From Bacillus sp. Marseille-Q3570 (GTDB taxonomy: Bacteria; Bacillota; Bacilli; Bacillales; Fictibacillaceae), in the NCBI RefSeq assembly GCF_946151055.1, contig NZ_CAMGYZ010000002.1:124001-188000 (forward strand): a stretch of 64,000 nt of DNA, written 5' to 3'. How positions within the stretch are numbered: position 1 is the first letter of the stretch; every line of letters begins with the position of its first letter. A model generated the notes under the pieces. It was not told the origin of the DNA, ran no database searches, and saw only the letters and a program-made list of their open reading frames with translations. The translations under genes and the position numbers were made by a program. Positions 10,985-19,985 of this stretch are shown here, piece after piece.

Positions 10985-11017
10985 TAAAAAGCTTCTCTTT
11001 CACTAAAAAGAGAAGCC
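10985..11017 (-). terminator. Terminator of the two-component operon
   Basis: On the minus strand GGCTTCTCTTT pairs with AAAGAGAAGC and is followed by TTTTT. It lies just past the response regulator stop. Confidence 0.85.
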
Positions 11018-11022
11018 TCCAC

Positions 11023-11661
11023 TCAAGGTAATGGTACTAGTTGGTTTTGGACAGCATAGATGACGGCCTGGGACCTGCTTTTTACGTTGATTTTTTTGAA
11101 AATCTTGCTGACATGGATTTTCACAGTTTTGTCGCTGATGAACAACCTCTCTCCAATCTCTTTGTTGCTTAAACCATCAACAAGGCACATCAACACTTCT
11201 TTTTCCCGTTCTGTCAGCTCGGATTTATCAGTTGACTCACTTTTCTGGTTGTAATAGCCGAGGAGCTTTTTCGTTAAAGACGGATCGATGATGGATTCAC
11301 CTTTCGCTACCGTCCGGATCGCCTCGACGACTTGGACAGAAGGTGCGTCCTTCAACAAGTAGCCATCAGCCCCTTCACGGATCGCGGCCATGAAATATTC
11401 GTCCATACTGTGCATCGTCAGAATCAATACTTTGATATTGGGATAATTTCTTTTAAAAATCGCAGTCAGTTCTACACCGTTCTTATCTGGAAGATTGATG
11501 TCGAGCAGTACGACATCCGGTTTCTTATCCTTTAGCACTTCAAGGGCTTCGCTACCGTTGACCGCTTCCCCGACGACCTGGATATCATCTTCCATTTCGA
11601 AAATATTTTTCAAGCCATCCCGTAAAACGGCGTGATCATCCACTAGCATGACGTTGATCAT
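11023..11661 (-). CDS. NarL/LuxR-family response regulator
   Basis: A 212 aa DNA-binding regulator: receiver domain with phospho-acceptor Asp54 in VLLDINLPDKNG and a lysine in LLKDAPS, then a LuxR-type helix-turn-helix (ELTEREKEVLMCLVDG and SNKEIGERLFIS). It overlaps the 3' end of the sensor kinase gene by 26 nt, so it is the cognate partner. Target genes cannot be read from the sequence. It resembles the LiaR/DegU/YxjL group. Confidence 0.92.
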   Translation of the reverse strand: MINVMLVDDHAVLRDGLKNIFEMEDDIQVVGEAVNGSEALEVLKDKKPDVVLLDINLPDKNGVELTAIFKRNYPNIKVLILTMHSMDEYFMAAIREGADGYLLKDAPSVQVVEAIRTVAKGESIIDPSLTKKLLGYYNQKSESTDKSELTEREKEVLMCLVDGLSNKEIGERLFISDKTVKIHVSKIFKKINVKSRSQAVIYAVQNQLVPLP

Positions 11662-13498
11662 CTTCCATTCCTCCTTCGAACCCGAGCTTCGGGATCGTTA
11701 AATTGATTTCTGTACCTTTTCCTTCTTTACTATCAATCTGTAAAACAGCTTCGATTTTATCCGCCTGCTGGTTCATGCTCAGAATTCCGAAATGCGGGTC
11801 GTTTTTCGCCTTCACCATCGCATCGAGCAATGAAAAACCGACTCCATTATCTGTCACTTTCAAGAGTACGTGTTCCTTCTGATAACTGAGCAGCACATTG
11901 ACTCTGGTAGCCTTTGCATGTTTGATGATATTCTGGAGACTCTCCTGGAAGATATCGAACATGACCTTTTCCACCATTGGACTAAGATAAATCGGGTTCC
12001 CTCTTTCTTCATAGGTGATATCAAGCCCAGTCTCCTGTTTGATGACATCGATCCTTTTCAAAACCGCTTGCGTCAACCCGACCCTTTCAGTTTCATAGGG
12101 TCTCAGCGCGTAAATCGATTGCCGGATTTCTTTGAGGCTATGCCGCAGCTTGCTGAGACTATCTTTGACAAGATGGTGGGATTCAGGTGGTTTCTGTAAG
12201 AATTTCCGATCAGCCGTTTCGAGCTTCATGACAGCTCCTGCAAGGGATTGTGCAACTCCGTCATGGATTTCGCGTGCTATCCGGTTCCGCTCCTCCAAGA
12301 CTGTCCGCTTTTCTTGTTCCATGATCAGCATTCTCGTTTTTATGACAACTGCAAGCTGGTTTGCCAGAGTCGCGATCGATTGGACATCCTCTTTACGGAA
12401 GCTGTTGTTTCGGGTCCTGCCAACAGCAAGCATACCGAGCAAATTACCTTCAAGGACAATCGGTGCATAAACGATTGCTTTTATTGCATGATCGAAACAA
12501 GCTGGAGTCAGCCCAGGATCTTTTTTCCGATTTTGAAAAACCATTGGTTCTTTAACGCCATCAAAATGGCGGACTTCCTCTGTACAATCTGTCTTCCCTT
12601 TGGCTACTTGTCCGTGTTGAAATCGGACTTTCCATTGTCCATCTTCTTTTACCCATAAAATGCTCGCATCCGCTTCCACAAACTCATTCAAGCTTGTCCT
12701 GATGGATTCGACCCATTCCTTGGATGGCAGTAACCGGTTCAATTCGGTTGAAATGTTGAATAGTGCACTCAAGCGATTCCGTTCCGATTGAATCCGGGCG
12801 ATGAACGAGCTTAGCAGAGCAAGACCGATCAGAGGTGAGAAAAAGAAGAAATAGGAATAGATATCGACTACACTACCCCGGTTCTGATTTCCGAGATATA
12901 GCATTACACCGATATAACTGAGCGAGATGACCGCACTGATCGACTCTGATTTGAACTTCTTCATCCATAATCGGAAAGGATATACTTGTGGTCTGATGAG
13001 CAAAACGAGATCTACTAGAATATTGTTGATGACAAAATAGAGAACGGTGATCATTACCATTGAAAGCAAAGCAAAGGGTATGAACGGTTCGTCCGAGATG
13101 AAAGTTCCATGTATGAAACGGGATAAATATATCGCTCCTATGAAGCTCAATACCAACTGGGAAGGGTTGAAAAACAAAATCCTCATTGGTCGTTTTTGGA
13201 CGAAATTCACTATCATTACGATTAGTGCATAGGTGATTACGAGTGTTGGCAAGCCATACACGAGAAAAAATGTGAAGATGAGTGGAAAGCTAAGGGAGCT
13301 ATGCCCTTTCCAAACAGCCATTGGAAAGAATTCTGTTAGAAAGAGGAACAGCACGAATAGCAGTAAGACCATAAAATTCTCCGGCAGTTCAGCCGTATAG
13401 AAGGAGAATCCGATTGCAGCCAGACCAAGAATCGAAATGAATGACATGAACAGATTCGCATATGTTTCCTTTTTTTGAAGCTGTGAATCGATCCCCAT
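11636..13498 (-). CDS. Membrane sensor histidine kinase with GAF domain (HisKA_3 type)
   Basis: A 620 aa kinase: about six to seven N-terminal membrane spans (residues 15-235), a GAF domain (about 235-390), a HisKA_3 dimerisation helix with EIHDGVAQS (phospho-acceptor His412), and an ATPase domain ending near LGFEGG. I use the ATG at 13498 because AGGGGGGG precedes it; an in-frame ATG 12 codons earlier lacks such a site. First gene of the operon with the regulator at 11023. The multi-span input plus GAF suggests sensing of a membrane or small-molecule cue. Confidence 0.92.
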   Translation of the reverse strand: MGIDSQLQKKETYANLFMSFISILGLAAIGFSFYTAELPENFMVLLLFVLFLFLTEFFPMAVWKGHSSLSFPLIFTFFLVYGLPTLVITYALIVMIVNFVQKRPMRILFFNPSQLVLSFIGAIYLSRFIHGTFISDEPFIPFALLSMVMITVLYFVINNILVDLVLLIRPQVYPFRLWMKKFKSESISAVISLSYIGVMLYLGNQNRGSVVDIYSYFFFFSPLIGLALLSSFIARIQSERNRLSALFNISTELNRLLPSKEWVESIRTSLNEFVEADASILWVKEDGQWKVRFQHGQVAKGKTDCTEEVRHFDGVKEPMVFQNRKKDPGLTPACFDHAIKAIVYAPIVLEGNLLGMLAVGRTRNNSFRKEDVQSIATLANQLAVVIKTRMLIMEQEKRTVLEERNRIAREIHDGVAQSLAGAVMKLETADRKFLQKPPESHHLVKDSLSKLRHSLKEIRQSIYALRPYETERVGLTQAVLKRIDVIKQETGLDITYEERGNPIYLSPMVEKVMFDIFQESLQNIIKHAKATRVNVLLSYQKEHVLLKVTDNGVGFSLLDAMVKAKNDPHFGILSMNQQADKIEAVLQIDSKEGKGTEINLTIPKLGFEGGMEDDQRHASG

Positions 13499-13778
13499 CT
13501 CATCCCCCCCTCGTTTATCGTAATTTTCTGTCACTTTTTATTTTACATTGAAACTATCAAACAATAAAGAATAACCATTTTTTTACAAGTCTGGACAATA
13601 AGAATCCATTAAAATACCCGGAACTAGTAAAATGGTATTCCACTAACCAATTCCGGGTCCTATCCCACCAATAAGGGATTCGGTATGACCCATTATCTCA
13701 AATCCGATGCACATAACCAATTCAACCAAGGATATAAATCCAACTAGTACATTTGATATATGGAAGAATTTACTTGGT

Positions 13779-13910
13779 TTGACTGGTAGATTGTCTGGGT
13801 ACATATGAATCAAAGCAGTTCAAAGATAGAGAAAATGCTTCACTCAAAGCATCGTATAGTATGATGACCTCCCCCTCCCCTTGTCTGACCCACAAGGGGC
13901 TTTTTTTGTT
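13779..13910 (+). ncRNA. Candidate C-rich small RNA with terminator
   Basis: A promoter TTGACT (13779-13784), 17 bp, CATATG (13802-13807) would start a transcript near 13814. It contains a hairpin (ATGCTT at 13835, AAGCAT at 13847), an unpaired CCTCCCCCTCCCC tract (13868-13880) and a strong terminator (CCCCTTGT/ACAAGGGG, 13877-13899, then seven T). This layout is typical of Gram-positive trans-acting sRNAs that pair with Shine-Dalgarno sequences. The only frame inside is 19 codons without a ribosome binding site. Not matched to a named sRNA. Confidence 0.55.
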
Positions 13911-13915
13911 TTTTT

Positions 13916-13950
13916 AGGCTGTTTTCGCAAACTTTGTTGCTCTTGCAGTT
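13916..13950 (+). repeat. Short repeat related to the 63.4 kb element
   Basis: GGCTGTTTTCGCAAAC followed by GTTGCTCTTGCA, nearly identical to 63431-63464. It is probably the terminal segment of a dispersed Bacillaceae repeat left behind as a fragment. Confidence 0.65.
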
Positions 13951-13951
13951 A

Positions 13952-14000
13952 AAAAAAGAGGCAGGCTACATCAGACTAATGCGGCGCCACCTCTGGAGAT
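13952..14000 (-). terminator. Terminator of the SDR/hydrolase operon
   Basis: On the minus strand AGAGGTGGC pairs with GCCTGCCTCT (one bulge) and is followed by seven T. Confidence 0.75.
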
Positions 14001-14006
14001 TTGCAA

Positions 14007-15071
14007 TCAAGCAGGTACAGCTTTTGTTTCGAAATAGGCATTGATGATCATCTTGATTGCCTCATCTGATAGATTCAAGTGTTCGATATCAGAACCTGCA
14101 ATCAACTTTTGTGTATTTTCATCTTCAAAGGTAATCGAACTCTTCAAGTATGCTGCAAAAACTTCGATCATGCCATTGAGACGCAGTTCTTCTTCGCTAA
14201 GATCATGCTCCTCATCTCCGTCTACGATCGATAGATTATTGATTTCTAATGCCTGCTGAATCCAGGTCAAAATCGCTGCATTCGTCGGTGGATCCGGATT
14301 GGTTATGTTATAGACTTTATCGGGCTCCGCCGTATCAAGTGCGTGACCTAAAAGATCCGCTACATAATCCACCGGGACGAAGTTCGAAGTACCTTCCATC
14401 GCTCCTACGAGTCTGTAAAGTTGATTGCTCCGTCCTGCACGGATCGTCCTTCTTTTAAAAATTTCAAGCGCACGCATGAAACCATACAGTGTAAAAGCAG
14501 AGTCCGCTTCACCTGTCTTCGAGTCCCCAACGATGATCGCTGGCCTGAAAATCGAAACATCCATCCGGTCCCTATACGAGTTTACGAGATGCTCGGATAG
14601 GACTTTACTTTCTTCATACGGGTTATTGTACTCATCATTAGAATCATAAAGCGCTTCTATTCCGAGCGTTCTTTTCCCTACTGTATAAGCGGTACTTACA
14701 TAGAGAAACTTTCTCGCTCCCATTTTGACAGCTAGATCGAGAATGTTCTTCGTGCCTTCATAATTGATTTTAAACAAGTCATCCCTTAACTCCTCTTCGA
14801 ACTTGACGAGAGCTGCAAGATGATAGACGACATCCATTTTACCCGACAAAGACTCTATATCCTTTGCAGCCAGCCCACATGCAGGTGTGGTGATGTCTCC
14901 TTGTACAAGGTGGATCCTTTTCCTTTGTCCCTTCGTAAAGCCTGCTGTAACTTTTTCAGCTCTCTTCATGTTTCGAAATAACAGATAAAGATGATGATCC
15001 GTGTCTTCAATCAAGTTACGGATAAGTTTTCCCCCTAAAAAGCCTGTCGAACCAGTTAAAAATATGTTCAA
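14007..15071 (-). CDS. NAD-dependent epimerase/thioester-reductase-like SDR
   Basis: A 354 aa extended short-chain dehydrogenase. N-terminal nucleotide motif TGSTGFLGGKLI, the NVVYHLAA-type segment VVYHLAALVKF, and catalytic tyrosine/lysine in PYEESK place it near the thioester reductase/male sterility (NAD_binding_4) group. Start is TTG after TAGGAGTGAG. It lies 26 nt after an alpha/beta hydrolase gene and probably works with it, perhaps on fatty-acyl or polyketide-like substrates; that pairing is inference. Confidence 0.85.
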   Translation of the reverse strand: MNIFLTGSTGFLGGKLIRNLIEDTDHHLYLLFRNMKRAEKVTAGFTKGQRKRIHLVQGDITTPACGLAAKDIESLSGKMDVVYHLAALVKFEEELRDDLFKINYEGTKNILDLAVKMGARKFLYVSTAYTVGKRTLGIEALYDSNDEYNNPYEESKVLSEHLVNSYRDRMDVSIFRPAIIVGDSKTGEADSAFTLYGFMRALEIFKRRTIRAGRSNQLYRLVGAMEGTSNFVPVDYVADLLGHALDTAEPDKVYNITNPDPPTNAAILTWIQQALEINNLSIVDGDEEHDLSEEELRLNGMIEVFAAYLKSSITFEDENTQKLIAGSDIEHLNLSDEAIKMIINAYFETKAVPA

Positions 15072-15097
15072 TCAATCTCACTCCTATGTTGGTTCAC

Positions 15098-15889
15098 TTA
15101 CATCGATGCTGCCTTGTCCATGTTTTTATCGAGAAAATCCAAAGACAGCTTGTTGAATTCTTTCGGTTTTTCTATATTACACACATGCCCGCAATGATCG
15201 ATGATGGATAACGAGGCATTCCGATCGCCAGCGATATCTTTACGTAAAAAGTTGATGAAAAAGTAATCTTCCTCTCCAGAAATATAAAGCTTTGGCACAT
15301 CCTTTGCGATTTGTTGTACGAACTGATACGAGTGGCCGACCTTATCGTTCAATGCAAAGTACGCCAGCAGATTTTTCCTGGTCATCTTTTTCGCCTCATT
15401 TATGAAAATCGAGCGCGACTGTTTGTGGTTCTTATGGGGCATGAGAATTTTTGCAAATAGCGTATACAGCCACATGTGTGGAATGAACCCTTTTATGATT
15501 TCCCCTGTTGTAATCAATAGCTTTGACATGAAATTGAAACGTGTGATCGCTCCAGCTAAAACGGCACTGCTCATCCGTTTCGGGTTCTTTTTCATAAGGT
15601 GATGGATGATGATCGCCCCTAGGGACACCCCTACAAAATGCGCCTTTTTAATATGTAAATGGTCCATCACTTTAAAGATTTCATCCGTAATGAGGTCGAA
15701 TGACAATTCTGGTTCATATTCATGGACATCAGGTGAATTCCCGTGTCCAGGTAAGTGGATCGCAACCACGTTATAACGTTTCCGGTAATCCTTAAGCTGT
15801 TTATAGAAGACATTGGAGTTCCCGCCGATGCCATGGATCAATACTACATGCTCTGCTCCCGCCTTCTTGAAAAGTTTATATTCTAGCAA
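15098..15889 (-). CDS. Alpha/beta hydrolase
   Basis: A 263 aa single-domain hydrolase with oxyanion-hole HGIGGNS, nucleophile elbow GVSLGA, an acid in SGEEDYFF and the catalytic histidine in HCGHVCNIE. No signal peptide, so cytoplasmic. First gene of a two-gene unit with the SDR at 14007. Substrate unknown: an ester or lactone. Confidence 0.88.
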   Translation of the reverse strand: MLEYKLFKKAGAEHVVLIHGIGGNSNVFYKQLKDYRKRYNVVAIHLPGHGNSPDVHEYEPELSFDLITDEIFKVMDHLHIKKAHFVGVSLGAIIIHHLMKKNPKRMSSAVLAGAITRFNFMSKLLITTGEIIKGFIPHMWLYTLFAKILMPHKNHKQSRSIFINEAKKMTRKNLLAYFALNDKVGHSYQFVQQIAKDVPKLYISGEEDYFFINFLRKDIAGDRNASLSIIDHCGHVCNIEKPKEFNKLSLDFLDKNMDKAASM

Positions 15890-16004
15890 TAGCCCTAGTC
15901 CCCTTCTATTTCTGCATATTCATCCATTATAGTCGAAATCGATCGATAATTGTTGTAGTTCATCAAATTATCAAAACTACCATCCCATCCAAGTTTTTAC
16001 TGCT

Positions 16005-16046
16005 GATGAAAAGCACCAGCCTCCAACTGAGAACTGGTGCTTCATT
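16005..16046. other. Intergenic hairpin
   Basis: AAGCACCAG and CTGGTGCTT arms around a 17-nt loop, between the hydrolase gene and the terminator of the NlpC/P60 gene. No clear T-run, so it may be a weak terminator or a relic. Confidence 0.45.
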
Positions 16047-16092
16047 TACAATCATTTATTCAAATAGTGAGGAAAAATCATCTACAAAACAA

Positions 16093-16122
16093 AAAAGATG
16101 ACCCACTGAGGATCATCTTTCA
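16093..16122 (-). terminator. Terminator of the NlpC/P60 gene
   Basis: On the minus strand AAAGATGATCC pairs with GGGTCATCTTT and is followed by TTTT. Confidence 0.85.
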
Positions 16123-16125
16123 AAC

Positions 16126-16770
16126 TTAACGATATCGCTTAACGCCTATGTAACGGTACTGCCAGTAAGAGTTGTCAAGATCACTTTCTGTTACACCTTC
16201 CGATGATGAAGCGTGCATGAATTTATCATTACCGATGTAGACGCCTGCATGGCTCGGTCCATCGCCTTCCAGCTCAAAGAACACGATATCGCCAATGGCT
16301 GGAGTACTGACTTCTTTTCCATCCTCATACATTTGAGCGACGGTACGGTCGAGTTCGACACCTACACCCTCGTCAAAGATGTATTGAAGATAACCGCTGC
16401 AGTCGAATCCATCCGGTGATTCGCCGCCCCACTCATAAGATGTACCTTCATATTTTTTCGCTGTATCGACAATTGCTTCTTTACTGAAGAGCCCCAGAGC
16501 TTTGTACGTCTCTTTTCCAGTGATCCCATCAGCCGCAAGTCCCTTTTCGCTTTGGAACTCCTTCACGGCTTCTGTCGTGTAATCGCCATAATACTCCGTT
16601 GTTTTACTGTAATCAAAGTACCCTTTTTCATCCAAAATTTCCTGAAGTTCTTGTACGTCTGAATGCTCCATTGTAGGTTTCAATGTCTGGTCTCCAAGTG
16701 CTGCATGTCCGACAATCGGATTGAATGCCACAACTCCTGCCAATGTTAACCCTGCTGCTAATTTTTTCAA
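16126..16770 (-). CDS. Secreted NlpC/P60 peptidoglycan endopeptidase
   Basis: Cell-wall hydrolase of 214 aa cutting D-gamma-glutamyl-meso-diaminopimelate bonds in stem peptides. A signal peptide (about 1-23) is followed by a peptidoglycan-binding-1 domain (about 35-93) and an NlpC/P60 domain with catalytic Cys124 (DGFDCSGY), His174 (SHAGVYIG) and His186 (FMHAS). Single gene with its own terminator, divergent from the SDR at 16955. Confidence 0.95.
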   Translation of the reverse strand: MKKLAAGLTLAGVVAFNPIVGHAALGDQTLKPTMEHSDVQELQEILDEKGYFDYSKTTEYYGDYTTEAVKEFQSEKGLAADGITGKETYKALGLFSKEAIVDTAKKYEGTSYEWGGESPDGFDCSGYLQYIFDEGVGVELDRTVAQMYEDGKEVSTPAIGDIVFFELEGDGPSHAGVYIGNDKFMHASSSEGVTESDLDNSYWQYRYIGVKRYR

Positions 16771-16954
16771 CCTTACATCTCCCTTAATTCAAGTTTCGTA
16801 CTTGACCAATATTACCAGTTGAATATGACACAGCGATTTTAAAAAAATTACATCAGAATAACAATTTGTAGGAAAGGAGTTGGATTCCTCCGACGAGAAG
16901 TCTATATTGAGGTTGTATCCCACTCATACATAAGACTCAGATAGGAGATCGATC

Positions 16955-17791
16955 ATGAAACGAAAACACGCTATCGTCACAGGGACCTCAAGCGGGTTCG
17001 GCATGCTGATTGCAATCGAACTGGCAAAGGCTGGCTTCGCGGTCATAAGTACAATGAGAAATTTAGAGAAAGCTGAACCTCTTTTAAAATTGGCAGCGGA
17101 TCATCAAGTGGCGGATTTGATTCATGCAAGCCAACTTGATGTCACATCTGCTGAATCCATCCGCCGATTCAAAGATTCACTTTCAACGTTTGAGTGTATC
17201 GATGTACTGGTGAATAATGCTGGATTTGCAGCAGGCGGTTTTTGTGAAGAACTGTCCATAGAGGACTATCGATTGCAGTTTGAAACGAACGTCTTCGGTT
17301 TGATCGAGGTCATACAAGCGGTACTGCCTACTATGCGGAAAAACCAGAGCGGACGTATCATCAATATCAGCAGCATCAGCGGAAGATTCGGCTTTCCTGG
17401 CCTTTCCCCTTATACATCATCAAAGCATGCTCTCGAAGGATTCAGCGAAAGTCTGCGTCTTGAACTGAAGCCCAACGGCATCGATGTCGTGCTCATTGAA
17501 CCTGGCTCCTATAAAACGAATATTTGGGCAGCACTCGATAACATACCGCTAGATCCAGGATCTCCCTATCATTCGTATTTGGAAGCGATCATGGAGAACA
17601 TCAACCACGATAAGGATGCACACGGAAATCCGCTTGAAGTCGCTGAGCTGGTTTCACGTCTCGCAAGCCAAAAGAAAACACCGAAACTCCGATATCCAAT
17701 TGGTAAAGGTGTGAAAATCAATCTGTTTATTAAGACGATCATGCCGTGGAAAACATTGGAGCGAATCATTTTAAACAAGTTGTTGAAGTAG
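16955..17791 (+). CDS. Short-chain dehydrogenase/reductase
   Basis: Classical SDR of 278 aa: cofactor motif TGTSSGFG, NNAG, catalytic serine in NISSISG and YTSSK. A C-terminal extension after about residue 230 is common in the retinol-dehydrogenase-like group. AGGAG precedes the ATG. It ends only 2 bp from the convergent kinase gene, with no terminator between. Substrate unknown. Confidence 0.88.
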   Translation: MKRKHAIVTGTSSGFGMLIAIELAKAGFAVISTMRNLEKAEPLLKLAADHQVADLIHASQLDVTSAESIRRFKDSLSTFECIDVLVNNAGFAAGGFCEELSIEDYRLQFETNVFGLIEVIQAVLPTMRKNQSGRIINISSISGRFGFPGLSPYTSSKHALEGFSESLRLELKPNGIDVVLIEPGSYKTNIWAALDNIPLDPGSPYHSYLEAIMENINHDKDAHGNPLEVAELVSRLASQKKTPKLRYPIGKGVKINLFIKTIMPWKTLERIILNKLLK

Positions 17792-17793
17792 AT

Positions 17794-18348
17794 TTATTGT
17801 TTACTAGAACTCGTACAGATTTCGTCCTGCATCATCTTCTGCTGCTGGACTAATTCGATGAACAATTCTACGTCCTTTTTCGTCCTGAGGATGATCACTT
17901 GTTTCTCACGTTCACATCTCTCAAGCTTTTTTAACAATTGTGGTCGGCGTGACCTTGTGAAATTCCAAACATACCGTAAGAATTCCAGGTCCAGTTTCTC
18001 AGGGCACCCCTCACCCATATCCACTCTCGTTTTCTTGTGATTTATGATTCTTCTTTTTATGACCCGATAAAAGCATGTCACCCGAGGCATATCCAGAAAC
18101 ACAATCGTGTCTGCCGCCTGAAGCCGTACATCCATCGTCGCCCCGTAATTTCCGTCAAAAATCCAGCGATCCTTTTTCACAAGTTGTTCCTGCTTTTTCT
18201 TCAGCTCTTCTCGAGGTGTTTCAACCCACCCTGGCTGCCAATTCAAGCGATCCAAATGGATGACTTCAATAGAAAGGATTTCCCCGACCTTTCTCGATAA
18301 CGTTGATTTTCCGGCACCACCACAGCCAACAATCGCAATTCTTTTCAC
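17794..18348 (-). CDS. P-loop kinase, DNA topology modulation protein (FlaR)-like
   Basis: A 184 aa adenylate-kinase-like protein with Walker A GCGGAGKST at residues 8-16, LDRLNWQPGW and FLDMPR, the pattern of the FlaR/AAA_17 group. Start is GTG at 18348 with GGAGG 8 nt upstream, rather than the ATG six codons earlier. The family is annotated as affecting DNA supercoiling, but its reaction is not established. Confidence 0.82.
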   Translation of the reverse strand: MKRIAIVGCGGAGKSTLSRKVGEILSIEVIHLDRLNWQPGWVETPREELKKKQEQLVKKDRWIFDGNYGATMDVRLQAADTIVFLDMPRVTCFYRVIKRRIINHKKTRVDMGEGCPEKLDLEFLRYVWNFTRSRRPQLLKKLERCEREKQVIILRTKKDVELFIELVQQQKMMQDEICTSSSKQ

Positions 18349-18479
18349 TTGTACGACCTCCTTCACCCCAGTAAGTTACGACAATAATGGAATTTAATGT
18401 TAATATAATAGTAGATAAACTGCAACATATTTTATTTGCGTGTATGAAAATATATGACTTTGTAGGGAGGGAGAAACTC

Positions 18480-18677
18480 ATGGGTTGGTTTTTTGGTTTT
18501 CTTGCTGCTTTGCTTGCCTTTGCGGGTATCATAGATTGGAGACGGAAGAAAAATAAAAATACATCGCAGCATTCAATGAATCCACATGCAAAATCGGGTG
18601 AGAGTTCGAACTACGTCATGGGGGATAACCGTTACTCCAGCGGCAGCGGTGGTGGACTTGGCGGCGGAGACAACTAG
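18480..18677 (+). CDS. Small membrane protein (65 aa)
   Basis: Strong site AGGGAGGG precedes an ATG at 18480. One N-terminal membrane span (GWFFGFLAALLAFAGII) is followed by RRKKNK and a flexible tail that ends in a Gly/Ser-rich segment (SGSGGGLGGGDN). The positive-inside rule places the tail in the cytoplasm. A TATAAT lies at 18404-18409. Not recognised; could be a membrane-tethered adaptor. Confidence 0.7.
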   Translation: MGWFFGFLAALLAFAGIIDWRRKKNKNTSQHSMNPHAKSGESSNYVMGDNRYSSGSGGGLGGGDN

Positions 18678-18843
18678 ATGCACGTTTTTTCTTTAGCCCG
18701 GATCTCCAGGTGTTTTTGTTGCAAGGAAAATCCTGCGGCATATTTAAATCCCACTCTTATCGACCAAATAAGAACTCCTATGTTTGTTAGCCGTAATCCA
18801 ATAGGAAGTACCTTAAAAAATGGATTGATCAAGGAGGGATAAG

Positions 18844-19317
18844 GTGTTTGAAACGTTTTTAATTTTACATATCATATCGGGGATTATTTGCCTGATTCTG
18901 GGCCTGATATCTGGTTTAGCTAGAAAGAGAAAAGGGCTGCATACTCTAACAGGCGAGGTTTATCACTGGTCTTATGTTGGTGTATTCATTACAGCGATCG
19001 TCTTGTCCATCATGCATTGGGAAGCCAGTGCTTACCTTTTTTACATCGCCATCTTCTCCTATTCATTTGCCTTCATCGGCTATATTTCAAGAAAAAGGCG
19101 ATGGCGCAATTGGCTGATGATCCATATCGGTGGCATGTTAGGTTCATATATTGGTATTGTGACAGCTGTGCTTGTGGTGAACGTGAGCAGAATCCCTCTC
19201 TTGAATGGACTGCCTACTCTTACGTTCTGGTTCCTCCCTACGATCATCGGGACACCAATAATTGCTACGATCTCTAAAAAATACAAAAAAAGATCATTCT
19301 CATCAAAAACGGTATAA
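18844..19317 (+). CDS. Multi-span membrane protein, DUF2306-like
   Basis: A 157 aa protein with about five membrane spans. The pattern HIISGIICLILG, KGLHTLTGEVYHW and IHIGGMLGSYIG suits the DUF2306/YoaS type, whose function is unknown. GTG start at 18844 with AAGGAGG upstream. A terminator follows. Confidence 0.75.
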   Translation: MFETFLILHIISGIICLILGLISGLARKRKGLHTLTGEVYHWSYVGVFITAIVLSIMHWEASAYLFYIAIFSYSFAFIGYISRKRRWRNWLMIHIGGMLGSYIGIVTAVLVVNVSRIPLLNGLPTLTFWFLPTIIGTPIIATISKKYKKRSFSSKTV

Positions 19318-19323
19318 AATGAA

Positions 19324-19352
19324 TGTAGCGGCTGTCCCAGGCAGCCGTTTTC
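19324..19352 (+). terminator. Terminator after the DUF2306-like gene
   Basis: GCGGCTG and CAGCCGTTTTC arms with a short loop and T-run. Confidence 0.8.
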
Positions 19353-19394
19353 TTATGCTTATTAACAAAACAATGCACATGATCATAAACTTTT

Positions 19395-19423
19395 TGAAAC
19401 TTATTTCACCCCTGCCCGCTCTA
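19395..19423 (+). promoter_or_regulatory. Possible ECF-type promoter of the sigma gene
   Basis: TGAAAC at about 19395-19400 followed after 17 bp by GCTC resembles ECF -35/-10 elements (GAAAC / CGTC). It lies about 25 bp before the sigma gene start and suggests autoregulation. Weak by itself. Confidence 0.35.
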
Positions 19424-19445
19424 ATGTGGTGAAAGGAGGCAGCAC

Positions 19446-19985
19446 ATGCTACATATCCAACTCGTAAAAAAAGCGATAAAAGGCGATGATAAAGCCTTTG
19501 AGTCTCTGATCCAGCAAGATAGCGATAAACTCTATCGGACAGCTTTCCTTTATGTACGAAACAAGGAGGATGCACTTGATCTCCTTCAGGAAACAGTTTG
19601 CAAAGCTTACGTGGCAATCAACAAACTCAAGAATCCGGAGTATTTCAGCACCTGGATCACCAAAATCCTAATGAATACCGCTTACGAATTCTTAAATAAG
19701 AAAAAGAGGATCCTCCTGACCGGTGATGCGTTTTTTGAGGCTATAGCTAATCAAAGTCCATCCAATGTTGAAGATCATATCGACCTGGTCAAAGCAATCT
19801 CAGAACTAAAGGAAGACTATCAATCTGTCATCATCCTATTTTATTATCAAGATCGGTCCATCCACGATATCGCGAAAATCATGGACCGCCCGGAAGGTAC
19901 GATCAAAACCTACCTTCATCGCGCAAAATTCGAGCTGAATAAGGCCTTGAAAGGAGTACCCATTCATGAACAAAGATTGGTTTGA
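19446..19985 (+). CDS. ECF RNA polymerase sigma factor
   Basis: Sigma-70 family, 179 aa with only regions 2 (AFLYVRNKEDALDLLQET, WITKILMN) and 4 (LKEDYQSVIILFYY, RPEGTIKTYLHRAK). It resembles the SigV/SigM-like group. AAAGGAGG precedes the ATG. The downstream membrane protein gene overlaps it by 20 nt, the usual sigma/anti-sigma arrangement. Confidence 0.92.
   Translation: MLHIQLVKKAIKGDDKAFESLIQQDSDKLYRTAFLYVRNKEDALDLLQETVCKAYVAINKLKNPEYFSTWITKILMNTAYEFLNKKKRILLTGDAFFEAIANQSPSNVEDHIDLVKAISELKEDYQSVIILFYYQDRSIHDIAKIMDRPEGTIKTYLHRAKFELNKALKGVPIHEQRLV

Noticed and set aside
13804-13863. 19-codon frame within the candidate small RNA
   Set aside because: No ribosome binding site, and its ATG overlaps the proposed -10 element; the RNA interpretation fits better.
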